From: Halodesulfovibrio sp. MK-HDV
GTDB lineage: Bacteria; Desulfobacterota; Desulfovibrionia; Desulfovibrionales; Desulfovibrionaceae
Assembly: GCF_009914765.1 (NCBI RefSeq)
Contig: NZ_WYDS01000023.1
Location: 1-61,724 of the forward strand
DNA length: 61,724 bases
Direction: 5' to 3'
Shown: piece after piece, positions 35,016-44,713 of the stretch
How positions within the stretch are numbered: position 1 is the stretch's first letter
Layout: each line of letters opens with the position of its first letter
Notes under the pieces: generated by a model
What the model saw: only the letters and a program-made list of their open reading frames with translations
What the model was told of the DNA's origin: nothing
The model's database searches: none
Program-made: the position numbers and the translations under genes

Positions 35016-37445
35016 ATGAGCAAGATCCGGCCTCTTTCTGCCAAGAAATTGCGCGCCAAACTCGCGCTTTCTCACATTCCGTACAAAAGCAGCACCGATA
35101 TTAAATTAGATGCAACCAGCTTTCATGCCCACCAGCCCCGGGCAATGCAGGCGCTCGAACTTGCACTGCACATAAAAGATATCGGCTACAATATCTTTTT
35201 GGCAGGGAGCGCAAACCTTGGTCGCAACTACATGTTGCAAGAATTTTTGCGTGAGAGGGCAAAGGCTTTGCCTGTTCCGCCAGATATGCTTTACGTGAAT
35301 AACTTTGATGATCCAGACGCACCGATTTTGCTCACCGTTCCGGCAGGCAAAGGGCGCTCGCTGAAACAGGATTTTTCTCAGGCTATTTCCAATGTGCGCA
35401 AAGAACTGCCAAAACGTTTTGAAAGCGACAGCTACTTAAAAAAACGTACCATTATTATGGATCAGTTTGCTGAAGAACGTGATTCCTTGTTCAAAGAGAT
35501 GGACTCGATTGCAGGCAAAGAAGGCTTCCATATGGATCTTGATGAGCAGGGCAGTATTACACTGTACCCGCTTATTGATGGTAAGCGTCTTTCAGAAGAT
35601 GAGTTTGAACGTATTGATTCTGTTTTGAAAAAGAGTTTGAAGTCAAAGGGTGACAAGCTTCTTCAAGCGCTGAACGCATTGCTCCGCAATATGAGCAATG
35701 CTGAACAGGGGCTTCGTACCAAAGAGAAAAATTTAGATAATGAACTGACTACAGAAGTTCTTGATGAACTGTTGCAGCCGGTCATTAAACAATACGAAGA
35801 ATGCTGCCACAGTGAACCACTAGCAGAATTTTTCAAAGCTTCAAAAGCAGATATTTTAGAGCACGTTGAAGCGTTGTTGCCGAAAGAACCGTCCAATGCT
35901 CCATTGTCTTTGCCGGAAGCTTTGCAGCAACAGCATCCGGAAGACGCTACTGCACCGTATGATATCAACGTGTTCGTTGATCATTCAGAAACTAAGGGTG
36001 CCCCGATCATTATGGACGATCACCCTACAGTTGCAAATTTACTTGGTTGTATTCAGCGCGAAGCCGAAATGGGTGCGTTGATTACTGACTTCTCCCTCAT
36101 CAAATCCGGTTCTCTGCATCAGGCAAACGGTGGATTTCTGCTGCTGCATATTGAAGATATTCTTTCCCAGAATGGTTCTTGGGAAGGGCTTATGCGTGCG
36201 CTTCGTTCCGGTCTGGTTCGTATCGAAGACAGCGAAGAAGGGCAGGAGGCAACCAAGACCAAAGGTATTGAGCCTGAGCCGCTTTTACTCGACCTTAAAG
36301 TCATCTTGATTGGTGGCGAAGAAATTTACGAACAGTTGCTCGAATCCGATGATCGGTTTCCGAAACTGTTTAAGATTAAAGCGCACCTTAATGATGCTAT
36401 GCCACGAGGCAAGGAAGGCTATGGTGTGTACCTGCACCGTATGGCCGGTATTATTGATGACTGCGATCTGTTGCCGTTCACTAAAGAAGCAATGGCAGAA
36501 GTTATCGATTACGGCTCCCGCATTGTGGAAGACCAGACTCGTCTTTCTCTCAAATTTCCTTTGGTCAGAGAAATCATGATTGAAGCGTCTGCGCTTGCAT
36601 CAATGGATAAAAAGAAAGTTGTGGACGGTGCCATAGTTCATAAGACGCTGATTACTCGTCATTACAGAAACAACCTGTACGAAGAAATATTCTTTGAAGA
36701 GTATGATCGCGATCTGATTAAAGTAACCATGCAGGGTGAAAAAATTGGTCGTGTTAACGGACTTTCTGTGTCCATGTATGGTGATTTCGAATTTGGTTTG
36801 CCGCATCAGATTGCCTCGACTGTAGGCGTAGGTCATGGCGGTGTTATTGACCTTGAACGTGATGCGGAGCTGAGTGGCCCTATTCATACTAAAGCGATGA
36901 TGATCCTGAAAAGTTATCTCATCGGTATGTTTGCACATAACAAGCCACTGGTTCTGACCGGTTCATTATATTTCGAGCAGGGCTATGCCGGAGTTGAAGG
37001 GGATTCAGCCTCCGGTGCAGAACTTGCCGCGCTGCTTTCTGCTCTTGCAGAGGTGCCGTTGTCACAATCGTATGCCTTCACCGGTGCTGTATCTCAGAGC
37101 GGTGAAATTCTTGCTGTAGGCGGCGTAACTCGTAAGATCGAAGGCTACTTCGATATTTGTTCCCGCCGTGGCCTCACAGGCAAGCAGGGCGTTATTTTGC
37201 CTAAAGACAATGTGGATCAGTTGATGCTGAAACGTGAGATTGCCGACAAGGTGGAAGAAGGTCTCTTCAGCATTTATCCTGTGACACACATTGAGCAAGC
37301 TTTGGAGCTTCTTACCGGCATGAAATGCGGTTCCAGACGTAAAGACGGTTCTTTCACTAAAGATTCGTTGTTTGGCCGTGTTGATAGTCGTCTTAAAGAA
37401 CTTGGACGGCTTGCTACTCATGCGTACAAACAGAACCGCAAATAA
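35016..37445 (+). CDS. Lon-like ATP-dependent protease (YcbZ/LonB-type, S16)
   Basis: 809 residues. The C-terminal S16 protease domain has the catalytic serine Ser664 in EGDSASGAEL and lysine Lys707 in VGGVTRKIEGYF, 43 residues apart exactly as in E. coli Lon (679/722). The N-terminal AAA-like part has a deviant Walker A, AGSANLGRNYM at about 64-74, with Gly-Arg where Gly-Lys is usual; this is normal for the group. A helical insertion lies at about 190-310. No Lon N-terminal substrate domain. Probably a soluble quality-control protease of unknown substrates. TGGAG precedes ATG 35016. Confidence 0.92.
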   Translation: MSKIRPLSAKKLRAKLALSHIPYKSSTDIKLDATSFHAHQPRAMQALELALHIKDIGYNIFLAGSANLGRNYMLQEFLRERAKALPVPPDMLYVNNFDDPDAPILLTVPAGKGRSLKQDFSQAISNVRKELPKRFESDSYLKKRTIIMDQFAEERDSLFKEMDSIAGKEGFHMDLDEQGSITLYPLIDGKRLSEDEFERIDSVLKKSLKSKGDKLLQALNALLRNMSNAEQGLRTKEKNLDNELTTEVLDELLQPVIKQYEECCHSEPLAEFFKASKADILEHVEALLPKEPSNAPLSLPEALQQQHPEDATAPYDINVFVDHSETKGAPIIMDDHPTVANLLGCIQREAEMGALITDFSLIKSGSLHQANGGFLLLHIEDILSQNGSWEGLMRALRSGLVRIEDSEEGQEATKTKGIEPEPLLLDLKVILIGGEEIYEQLLESDDRFPKLFKIKAHLNDAMPRGKEGYGVYLHRMAGIIDDCDLLPFTKEAMAEVIDYGSRIVEDQTRLSLKFPLVREIMIEASALASMDKKKVVDGAIVHKTLITRHYRNNLYEEIFFEEYDRDLIKVTMQGEKIGRVNGLSVSMYGDFEFGLPHQIASTVGVGHGGVIDLERDAELSGPIHTKAMMILKSYLIGMFAHNKPLVLTGSLYFEQGYAGVEGDSASGAELAALLSALAEVPLSQSYAFTGAVSQSGEILAVGGVTRKIEGYFDICSRRGLTGKQGVILPKDNVDQLMLKREIADKVEEGLFSIYPVTHIEQALELLTGMKCGSRRKDGSFTKDSLFGRVDSRLKELGRLATHAYKQNRK

Positions 37446-37532
37446 AACGTTTTAGTAGTATTGGACGGCACGGCTTGCAGGCTTTGTGCTGTCTATGTAC
37501 TATGGCAATACATCTATTGTTTCTGAGGGGAT

Positions 37533-38261
37533 ATGGACTCTTTTTCTGTAAGCGTAATCATACCCGTCTGGCATGAAGCTGCTGGAATTAATGAACGCAT
37601 CGCGCATGTGTTTCAACGCGCGGCAGAATCGCTGTGTGCTACTGCTGTAGAAGTCATTGTTGCTGATGGTGATTCAGAGGCAACAACGCTTGCAGCAATT
37701 GAGCATGACGCGGTTATTTCCATACAATCTCCTCAAGGTCGTGCTGCGCAGATGAATGCAGGGGCAGCACAGGCAACGGGTGAAGTTTTGTTGTTTCTGC
37801 ATGCAGATACGGTTCTCCCCGTCGGTGCTTTTGATTTAATTCAGGATGCATTGAAAGAGAGCAATCATGCAGAAGTTAGTGCAAAGGCGGGCGCATTTAC
37901 CTTGTCCATTGCCAGCGACAACAGGTTTTTATATCTTGTAAGCGCGTTGGCAAATTGGCGTAACAGGCTCACCCGTACACCGTACGGTGATCAAGCGCAG
38001 TTTTTTGTACGATCATATTTTGAAGAACTTTCAGGATATGCTCCCGTTCCACTTATGGAAGACGTGGAGATAATGCGTAGGATTCGTGGACGTAACGAAC
38101 CTATCGCAGTCATCGATGCTCCGGTTTCTACATCTGCACGCAGGTGGGAGACGGAAGGTATGTATAGATGTACGTTACGCAACGTGCTGTTGCGTTTATT
38201 ATACGGGGCAGGAGTTTCTGCTCAAACACTTTCGCATTGGTATCGCGCCATGAAGGGGTAG
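37533..38261 (+). CDS. TIGR04283-type family 2 glycosyltransferase
   Basis: 242 residues, GT-A fold: VSVIIPVWHEAAGI at the start, EVIVADGDSEATT near 42-54, GRAAQMNAGAAQATGEVLLFLHADT at about 70-94 with the metal-binding HAD, and PYGDQAQFFVRSYFEELSGYAP in the acceptor part. This subfamily usually stands next to a TIGR04282 protein, as here (5 bases apart). The pair is named after arsenosugar clusters but is found without ArsM/ArsS as well; neither is in this window. GAGGGG precedes ATG 37533. Confidence 0.9.
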   Translation: MDSFSVSVIIPVWHEAAGINERIAHVFQRAAESLCATAVEVIVADGDSEATTLAAIEHDAVISIQSPQGRAAQMNAGAAQATGEVLLFLHADTVLPVGAFDLIQDALKESNHAEVSAKAGAFTLSIASDNRFLYLVSALANWRNRLTRTPYGDQAQFFVRSYFEELSGYAPVPLMEDVEIMRRIRGRNEPIAVIDAPVSTSARRWETEGMYRCTLRNVLLRLLYGAGVSAQTLSHWYRAMKG

Positions 38262-38266
38262 CTTTA

Positions 38267-38995
38267 ATGACCGACACATGTATTCTTTTTTTCATTAAGT
38301 ATCCGAATCACGGCAATGTTAAAACACGGCTCGCTAAAGTTATTGGCGAAGAAGTTGCTACCTCATTGTACCGTAATTTCGTACAGGATATGCTCAAGGG
38401 ATTTGAGAAGGTAGAATCACAGCTGCGTATTTGTTATGCACCTTGCGGAACTGAAGATCCGGAAAAGGACTTTAAGGGCTGGCTTGGCTCTCAGTACGAA
38501 TACCGTGAGCAGGTGGGTGACGATATTGGCGCGCGTATGAAGCACGCTATGCAGTCCGCTTTTGCTGAAGGTTTCCGCCGTGTATTGATTATCGGCAGCG
38601 ATATTCCGGATTTCCCACCGGAATTACTTACAAAAGCATTTTTAGATCTTGATAGACAGGATGCAGCTGTAGGCCCGTCATACGATGGCGGCTACTACCT
38701 GATCGGTTTCAGAAAAGACACATTCATTCCTGAAGTCTTCGACGATATTCCTTGGTCTACACGCGACGTGTACCGTGCAACTCTTGCGAAAATTCAGAAA
38801 GAAGACCTCGAACTTATCCGTCTTCCGGACTGGAACGATGTTGATACAATCTGGGATCTGAACCTGCTGTTCAGAACCAACCGTAACAGCTCTTTCCGTA
38901 AGTCCTCCACGTATGCAATTTTACGTGAACATTCTAAGCTGATTCGTCAGTACGATGTAGACCTTCCATCACATTGTCGCCTTGATGAAGAATAG
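38267..38995 (+). CDS. TIGR04282 / DUF2064 glycosyltransferase
   Basis: 242 residues from ATG 38267; an earlier in-frame start at 38168 overlaps the previous gene. Nucleotidyl/glycosyltransferase-like fold: FFIKYPNHGNVKTRLAKVIG at 6-25 (nucleotide-binding), VLIIGSDIPDFPPELL near 107-122, and GPSYDGGYYLIGF near 136-148, the DUF2064 signature. Co-transcribed with the preceding glycosyltransferase and followed by a strong terminator. Product unknown. Confidence 0.9.
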   Translation: MTDTCILFFIKYPNHGNVKTRLAKVIGEEVATSLYRNFVQDMLKGFEKVESQLRICYAPCGTEDPEKDFKGWLGSQYEYREQVGDDIGARMKHAMQSAFAEGFRRVLIIGSDIPDFPPELLTKAFLDLDRQDAAVGPSYDGGYYLIGFRKDTFIPEVFDDIPWSTRDVYRATLAKIQKEDLELIRLPDWNDVDTIWDLNLLFRTNRNSSFRKSSTYAILREHSKLIRQYDVDLPSHCRLDEE

Positions 38996-39013
38996 ACTCT
39001 GTTAGAAAATACA

Positions 39014-39055
39014 CAAAAAACAGCCTGTATCAGAAATGATACAGGCTGTTTTTTT
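39014..39055. terminator. Terminator of the glycosyltransferase pair
   Basis: AACAGCCTGTATCA-GAAA-TGATACAGGCTGTT with A and T runs either side; also suits the convergent small HTH gene. Confidence 0.93.
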
Positions 39056-39126
39056 GCTCTAGATACGTGCTTATGCTGCTAACAAAGGTGAAGGAGGTTT
39101 GGCATACACGCATTCAGGCGGATATA

Positions 39127-39300
39127 TTATTCTGTCGGAGCGTAGTAGCAACGCTTAGGTGAGTGAATATCACCAGCTTCTTTTAATTTTTTAATAGCTT
39201 TGGATACTTCTTTACTATCAACACCCAAAACTTCTGCTACTTCACCCGGACGGACAGGCTTGCCTGCGTTTTTCATTGCTTCAAGTACTTTTGCTTCCAT
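39127..39300 (-). CDS. Very small winged-HTH protein (57 residues)
   Basis: ATG at 39300 (AGGAG 8 bases upstream) to TAA at 39127-39129. The sequence is almost exactly one winged helix-turn-helix: EAKVLEAMKNAGKPVRPGEV, then AEVLGVDSKEVSKAIKKL as helix-turn-recognition helix, then EAGDIHSPKRCYYAP as the wing. Such stand-alone wHTH proteins occur in Desulfovibrio. Role unknown, DNA binding likely. A promoter with TTGACA and an inverted repeat CCTAT-N5-ATAGG lies upstream, which could be its own operator. Confidence 0.85.
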   Translation of the reverse strand: MEAKVLEAMKNAGKPVRPGEVAEVLGVDSKEVSKAIKKLKEAGDIHSPKRCYYAPTE

Positions 39301-39335
39301 GGGTAACTCCTGATGTTTTCATTATTGATACAGGT

Positions 39336-39366
39336 TCCTATTATCGATAGGTTGATTGGCTGTCAA
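39336..39366 (-). promoter_or_regulatory. Promoter and inverted repeat of the small HTH gene
   Basis: On the minus strand TTGACA (39361-39366), 17 bases, TAATAG, or 15 bases and GATAAT. The -10 region is embedded in CCTAT-CGATA-ATAGG, a 5-bp inverted repeat that may be an operator. Confidence 0.5.
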
Positions 39367-39563
39367 CAATTTTCGTCAGGAAAATATACGGTGCAGGTTC
39401 GTATTTAGGATGCGTGTTGTGTATTTTGGGTATAACTATGTTTTTTTTAAAGAATAAATAGGTATTTTTGTTGCCCGAAAGATGCGTAGGAAGGTACTAT
39501 AGTTCCATTATCCTGTAATTGAGTTAAAGCCCTGCATGTCCGGCAGGAGGAAGGGAGTGGAAT

Positions 39564-39830
39564 ATGTTTGCAAAGAGATGGCGTACGATCTGCGCACTGG
39601 TTTTTGCGTTGATATGTATTATTTTAAATTGGCAATGGGGCGTCGGGATTATGTTCCTGCTATGGGCAATACGGGATATTGCTGATGGCGAATCTCGCTT
39701 CGTCGAAGTAATAAAAAGATCTGAGGAACTTATACTGTATATCCTCGTTATTTTCATGCAACTTTTCTTTGCGTTATTCTTCTTAGTTGTAGACTTTTCA
39801 AAGAATGATTTTTTACTCTGGTTTTTATAA
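39564..39830 (+). CDS. Small membrane protein of unknown function
   Basis: 88 residues, starting MFAKRWRTICALVFALICII. Hydrophobic stretches at about 9-37 (one or two helices) and 58-78, joined by a charged loop ADGESRFVEVIKRSEE. GGGAGTGG precedes ATG 39564 and a clean terminator follows, which supports a real gene. No family recognised. Confidence 0.7.
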   Translation: MFAKRWRTICALVFALICIILNWQWGVGIMFLLWAIRDIADGESRFVEVIKRSEELILYILVIFMQLFFALFFLVVDFSKNDFLLWFL

Positions 39831-39856
39831 GAAAAACTATTGTTAGCAGTATCGAT

Positions 39857-39892
39857 AAAAGGCTGAATTGCAATGCAATTCAGCCTTTTTTA
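39857..39892 (+). terminator. Terminator of the small membrane protein gene
   Basis: AAAAGGCTGAATTGC-AAT-GCAATTCAGCCTTTTTT. Confidence 0.92.
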
Positions 39893-40067
39893 CTTTTGGT
39901 AAATGTTTTTACTTTGTTTTAGATTTATGTTTCTGTATACATATTTGTAAATATCATAAGGTTTACGTATCGTTGACTAAGTTGTGTAGTGCTTACTATC
40001 TTTTTATAGAATAACCACATGTTGTTTATATGTTCTTATATGTGATTAAGAGTTCTTTGGGGGGTAT

Positions 40068-41690
40068 ATGGGATGGAAGTTGAAGGCACGCTTGTTAAAG
40101 CCATTTTTTCTAATATTCATCGTTTGCTGTTATGTAATCTTTCTCGCGATAACTGCTGTTTACCAAGATAAAGTTGCCAACAAAGAAGAGTTGATACGAA
40201 TTGATCAGAATCGAGCCGTGAGTATTCGAAAATCCAGCCTGATGGAGGACTTTAACGTCCCTTTTGCTGATGTTCGTATACTTGCAGATATTTTGTCATA
40301 CAGAATAAGCAGCTACAGCCTTTACAAAGAAGACGCCTTGCGTGTGCTGTATTCATTTGCAGAGAATAAACGCGGGTATGGTCAGGTACGTCTTCTGAAT
40401 GCTCAGGGATATGAGCAAATTCGTATTAACCGAGAACGTGGACGAATCCGCGTGGTTCCTCAGGATGAATTGCAGCAAAAAGCACATCGCGGGTATTTTA
40501 AAGCCTCAAAAAAGCTTGGTGTTGGTGATGTGTTTGTTTCCCGTCTTGACCTCAATATAGAAAATCAAAAAATAGAAACTCCTTATGTACCTGTAATTCG
40601 TTTTATGACTCCGGTTGTGGACGATACTGGTGTGCGAAGGGGATTAATGATTCTTAATTTTTATGCAGCTGAAATGCTCATGCATTTTCAGGATGTCGCT
40701 TCTGATATTATGAGCAACGCGATGCTGTTGAATAATGAAGGGCACTGGCTTGTTTCTGACCATGAAGAAGCGTGCTGGGCTTTTATGTTTGAAAAAGATC
40801 CGACAAAGCTTTGCGAAAAAGCTTTTGCTGCGCAGTATCCAGCTATTTGGAAAATGGTGAAGCAGGGAGCTACCGGTCAAATTAAGAATGAGGACGGAAT
40901 GTTCACATGGACAACGGTAAGTCCTGCGTTTGCTATTTCTCCAAAAATTGGCAAAGGCCAGCAAGCTTATCCGCCTGTGGCTGTCAGCCCGTATCAATGG
41001 GTTGTAATGCAGCATGTAAGCATTGAAAAACTCAATGCTATCAGAGATTCAATTTATGAAACGTGTTTGTTGGCGTGGATAGTTATTTCGTTCATTACTG
41101 GCTGTACCTTATGGTTTACACTGTTATCCATCCAGCGAAGTCAGGAGCACAGAGAAGAACTGGAAGTTTTGGCACATCACGACTGGTTAACAGGGCTCTC
41201 CAATTTGCCGCATATGTTCATTAAATTGGAAGAAGCCTGTGAGAAAGCCAAAATAAGCAACATTCAGTTCTCTGTTATGTACATTGATTTGGATGATTTC
41301 AAGTTTGTAAACGATCGATACGGGCACGAGTCAGGTAACATTGTGCTCCGCCATGTGGCATCTGTACTCCGTAAAAATGTACGTCTTACAGATACGGTTG
41401 CTCGAATTGGTGGGGACGAATATGCGATCCTTCTAGAAAGGATGCCGACCACTGATAAGGCACAAGAGATTGCATTTAATATCCTTACATCGTTTGAAAC
41501 TCCTGTTGTTTTAGAATGCGGCAGTAGAGTGTATGTTAAAGCAAGTATCGGTATTGCTGACTGGAATGAGAACGTGACAGGCCCTGATGACTTGATGAGG
41601 CGGGCAGATGCCGCCATGTACGAGTCTAAGAAAGAAGGAAAAAATACGATATCCATGTATTCAGAGGCTACTGACAACGTCGCTGTGTAG
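40068..41690 (+). CDS. Membrane diguanylate cyclase with extracytoplasmic sensor
   Basis: Makes cyclic di-GMP. 540 residues: membrane helix at about 10-33, periplasmic sensor about 34-325 of Cache-like type (VRLLNAQGYEQIRINRERG; PVIRFMTPVVDDTG), second helix about 338-360, then a GGDEF domain at about 375-530. The active site is GGDEY at 448-452, a permitted variant. The inhibitory I-site RLTD is at 439-442, five residues before it, so product inhibition is expected. DLDDFKFVNDRYGHE is present. GGGGGG site before ATG 40068; single gene with its own terminator. Confidence 0.94.
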   Translation: MGWKLKARLLKPFFLIFIVCCYVIFLAITAVYQDKVANKEELIRIDQNRAVSIRKSSLMEDFNVPFADVRILADILSYRISSYSLYKEDALRVLYSFAENKRGYGQVRLLNAQGYEQIRINRERGRIRVVPQDELQQKAHRGYFKASKKLGVGDVFVSRLDLNIENQKIETPYVPVIRFMTPVVDDTGVRRGLMILNFYAAEMLMHFQDVASDIMSNAMLLNNEGHWLVSDHEEACWAFMFEKDPTKLCEKAFAAQYPAIWKMVKQGATGQIKNEDGMFTWTTVSPAFAISPKIGKGQQAYPPVAVSPYQWVVMQHVSIEKLNAIRDSIYETCLLAWIVISFITGCTLWFTLLSIQRSQEHREELEVLAHHDWLTGLSNLPHMFIKLEEACEKAKISNIQFSVMYIDLDDFKFVNDRYGHESGNIVLRHVASVLRKNVRLTDTVARIGGDEYAILLERMPTTDKAQEIAFNILTSFETPVVLECGSRVYVKASIGIADWNENVTGPDDLMRRADAAMYESKKEGKNTISMYSEATDNVAV

Positions 41691-41709
41691 AGATATGTAG
41701 TAACAAATG

Positions 41710-41757
41710 CGAAAGAGAATGATGTTGAGTAGTTGCTCGACATCATTCTCTTTTTTT
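41710..41757 (+). terminator. Terminator of the diguanylate cyclase gene
   Basis: AGAGAATGATGTTGAG-TAGTTG-CTCGACATCATTCTCT followed by seven T. Confidence 0.92.
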
Positions 41758-41918
41758 ATGTTCTATAAAGCTTTTTGCGAAGCTGGAAGAGTAGTGAGAC
41801 AACATTAGACACTCCCTTGCAACAGGCGAAAAAGTATGACAAACCCCCCGCAGAAAAGGTGCATTGTGCACGCGTAAATATAGTCATAGTGATTCCCTAA
41901 TTTGACAGGAGCAGCGAC

Positions 41919-43100
41919 ATGGCATCTATTGGAACCCCCTTAACTCATTCTGCAACTAAAATTTTGTTACTTGGCTCGGGTGAGCTTGGTAAGGAAGTAG
42001 CCATTGAGGCAATGCGCCTTGGTGCGGAAGTTGTTGCGGTTGATCGTTACGAGAATGCTCCCGCCATGCAGATTGCTCATCGCTCTTATGCTATCAATAT
42101 GCTTGATGGCAAAGCGTTGCGGGATGTAGTGGAAAAGGAACAGCCGGATTTGATCGTTCCTGAAATCGAAGCAATTGCAACAGATACTCTTCTTGAACTT
42201 GAAAAAGAAGGCGTAACTGTTGTTCCGACTGCTAAAGCAACTTGGCTCACCATGAACCGTGAAGGTATTCGCCGCCTGGCAGCAGAAGACCTTGGTGTGC
42301 CGACTTCCCCTTACCGTTTTGCCGATACCGAAGAAGAATACCGCGCTGCTGTAGCAGAAGTGGGTATGCCGTGCGTTGTTAAGCCGGTTATGAGTTCTTC
42401 CGGTAAAGGACAGAGCACCGTCAAAAAAGAAGCAGATATTGAATCCGCATGGATATATTCGCAGGAAGGCGGACGTACCGGTGGTGGACGAATCATTATT
42501 GAAGGCTTCGTAAAGTTTGATTACGAGATTACACTTCTGACAGTTCGTCATGCCGGTGGAACCAGCTTTTGCGATCCCATAGGTCACTATCAGGAAGATG
42601 GAGATTACCGGTTGTCATGGCAGCCGCAACCTATGTCCGCCATTGCGCTGGAACGTGCACGGGAAATTGCCCGCATTGTAACAGATGCATTAGGCGGATT
42701 TGGTATTTTCGGGGTTGAGCTTTTCATTAAAGGTGACGATGTGATCTTCAGCGAAGTTTCACCACGTCCACACGACACAGGTCTTGTGACTGTTATTTCT
42801 CAGAACTTGAGTGAATTTGCTTTGCATGCCCGTGCTATCCTCGGACTTCCGATTCCGGAAATCACTCAGCGTGGTGCAGCAGCATCTAGCGTTGTTCTGG
42901 TGGAAGGAAATGGCACAGGTGCGACATTCTCAGGGCTCGATAAAGCCTTGAGCGAACCGGAAACCCAGCTTCTTATTTTTGGTAAAGCAGAAGTACAGGG
43001 ACGGCGTCGTCTAGGTGTAGCACTTGCCCTTGATGAAGATATTGAGAAGGCAAAAGCCAAAGCTAAACGTGCTTCTTCAGCCGTTACTGTGACTTTTTAA
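41919..43100 (+). CDS. purT: Formate-dependent phosphoribosylglycinamide formyltransferase
   Basis: ATP-grasp enzyme that formylates GAR with formate and ATP in purine synthesis, independent of formyl-tetrahydrofolate. 393 residues. Signatures: [28 protein letters not shown] at the N-terminus, [13 protein letters not shown], and in the ATP-grasp core [20 protein letters not shown]-like [15 protein letters not shown] and [19 protein letters not shown] precedes ATG 41919. Fits a sulfate reducer that handles formate. Confidence 0.97.
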   Translation: MASIGTPLTHSATKILLLGSGELGKEVAIEAMRLGAEVVAVDRYENAPAMQIAHRSYAINMLDGKALRDVVEKEQPDLIVPEIEAIATDTLLELEKEGVTVVPTAKATWLTMNREGIRRLAAEDLGVPTSPYRFADTEEEYRAAVAEVGMPCVVKPVMSSSGKGQSTVKKEADIESAWIYSQEGGRTGGGRIIIEGFVKFDYEITLLTVRHAGGTSFCDPIGHYQEDGDYRLSWQPQPMSAIALERAREIARIVTDALGGFGIFGVELFIKGDDVIFSEVSPRPHDTGLVTVISQNLSEFALHARAILGLPIPEITQRGAAASSVVLVEGNGTGATFSGLDKALSEPETQLLIFGKAEVQGRRRLGVALALDEDIEKAKAKAKRASSAVTVTF

Positions 43101-43110
43101 GTAGATGTAT

Positions 43111-43182
43111 GCCTAGGGTGTGTTTCTTAAGTGAATTAAGAAACACACCCTAGTACGTTTGAATTAACCAAACGTACTAGGC
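43111..43182. repeat. Compound palindrome able to form a three-way junction
   Basis: Two abutting perfect hairpins: 18-bp stem 43113-43130/43136-43153 and 12-bp stem 43150-43161/43169-43180, sharing the CTAG at 43150-43153. The outer GCCTAG (43111-43116) also pairs with CTAGGC (43177-43182), so a closed three-armed form is possible. No T-run on either strand, so it is not a standard terminator. It lies between convergent purT and the universal stress protein gene. Confidence 0.75.
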
Positions 43183-43201
43183 AGGTGATATGTAAGGTTG
43201 G

Positions 43202-43702
43202 CTACTCACTCTTGGAGTTAACCACCCAGAGAGCACAGTCTGTAAACTGGCGGAGCAGGTCACTAGAAACACTTCCGAAGAGGAACTCTTCTTCTTTACT
43301 TATGTCTCGGCGTCCGATGACTACGGTGCCGTGGTTCCCTTCTTTCTGAATAGCAAGAATGTCGTCCGCTATGGATTCACCTGTCGTGCAGACTTTTGCG
43401 TCTTCAAAAGGTGAACTGCAACTGATGATGTATTCATCATTAATTGCACTATTACTAATGTTGTTGCTGGCAAGTAGGCCTCGAGCCTTTGCCAGCTTTT
43501 GTTTATACTCAACGACAAGTTCGGCGCATTCAGCACGCCACCGATACTCAGATTCAAATAAATCTTTGTCTGGAAGCCTTTCGATAATGAGCAGCGTCAC
43601 AAGTACGTCTGGAATGGATCGAATCATTCTGGCTGTATATTCCACAGCTTCAAAAGAAGGCTTGGAAGAATCGAATGCCACAAGGATGTTGTAGATGTTC
43701 AT
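43202..43702 (-). CDS. Universal stress protein (UspA family)
   Basis: 166 residues, one Usp domain: MNIYNILVAFDSSKPSFEAVEYT at the N-terminus and the ATP-loop region GNHGTVVIGRRDISKEEEFLFGSVSSDLLRQ toward the C-terminus, close to the G-2x-G-9x-G-S/T pattern, so nucleotide binding is possible. ATG 43702 overlaps the stop of the upstream kinase-like gene by 4 bases (ATGA), which indicates translational coupling. Confidence 0.9.
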   Translation of the reverse strand: MNIYNILVAFDSSKPSFEAVEYTARMIRSIPDVLVTLLIIERLPDKDLFESEYRWRAECAELVVEYKQKLAKARGLLASNNISNSAINDEYIISCSSPFEDAKVCTTGESIADDILAIQKEGNHGTVVIGRRDISKEEEFLFGSVSSDLLRQFTDCALWVVNSKSE

Positions 43703-44682
43703 ACTTCAGGATACCTCCCACGGGCTGACTTAAATACGGGGAGTTCGTGAAAACATGTAAGCAGCGCGCTTACAAACTCCGTAACTGATGAATAAAAAAC
43801 GCTATTTTTTGCCGAAAAGTGCATGCAGATATTGTTCAAGGTGTCGGGGATATACGGATATCTTTTTTGAATGTTTGCCAGTCTGTGCGGCATTGCAAGT
43901 GCCATGTCTTCTGAAGCTACTTTTATGTTCTGGTTTAGTGCGAGGACTTGTCTGGCAGTAATTTCCCGTTGTCCGACAAGTAATAGAAGAATGCTGCCAA
44001 GGCCGAATAAATCCAGTGCAAAGGGATTATCCCGTAGGCCGAAAGTGTAGTCGAAATCAATCCAGCGCCACTCTTTGGTTCCGGCCTCAACAAGCAAATG
44101 ATCTCGTCGGATATCACCATGCTGTTCGTGATTTTGATGTAGATGATCAATGGCCTTAGCGGCGCCAATAAATTTTGCAAAGTAGTCCGGAAAAATAGTA
44201 TTGAAATATTCTTCGTGCGACAGCTCAATACGGTCGAGTGCTATATCCAATTCTGACCCGTGGATGATGTCTAATATTCTGACACAGTTTCCCTTTTCAT
44301 CCAGAACTGTTCTGCCTTGCATAAACCGCATATCTCCATCAACAAGCTCGAGTATTCTGGATTCCTTACGCGGGCTCCGGTAGCAACTGGAGCGGATGCT
44401 TCCTATGGAAATGTCAAACTTTTCATAAAATTCCAGCTTAATAATATGATGCTTCCCAGTTTCCAATTCCCTACATCGCTTCACCCAGTATTTTGGGTCT
44501 TCAAGCCCGAATCGTCTTTCAGAAAGATTTTTGGTCACAAGATGATGTTTTCCATCAAGGAGCATTACGTCACCATAATCAATGGACATAAACTCTGTGG
44601 TATTGGTGACGATTCTACCTGCACGTTTACGTGGAAACGTGGGAATGTAGTGCGTCAGAATTTCGTAGGCACTTGTACCCAT
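43699..44682 (-). CDS. Protein kinase-like protein with atypical catalytic loop
   Basis: 327 residues from ATG 44682 (AGGAC site); a start at 44757 would overlap the preceding gene. The middle resembles a eukaryotic-type kinase: catalytic loop HGDIRRDHLLV, where H-x-D is kept but the usual Asn is His, and WIDFDYTFG in place of DFG. The N-lobe carries FHHLVTKNLSERRFG-like lysine context and a GS-rich start but no clear glycine loop. It is sandwiched in an operon between a DUF1499 protein and a universal stress protein and coupled to the latter. Activity is uncertain; it may phosphorylate a non-protein substrate, as HGD-type kinases do. Confidence 0.75.
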   Translation of the reverse strand: MGTSAYEILTHYIPTFPRKRAGRIVTNTTEFMSIDYGDVMLLDGKHHLVTKNLSERRFGLEDPKYWVKRCRELETGKHHIIKLEFYEKFDISIGSIRSSCYRSPRKESRILELVDGDMRFMQGRTVLDEKGNCVRILDIIHGSELDIALDRIELSHEEYFNTIFPDYFAKFIGAAKAIDHLHQNHEQHGDIRRDHLLVEAGTKEWRWIDFDYTFGLRDNPFALDLFGLGSILLLLVGQREITARQVLALNQNIKVASEDMALAMPHRLANIQKRYPYIPDTLNNICMHFSAKNSVFYSSVTEFVSALLTCFHELPVFKSARGRYPEV

Positions 44683-44713
44683 CGGTTGTCCTGTGTGAAG
44701 AGGGTGAAAAAAA

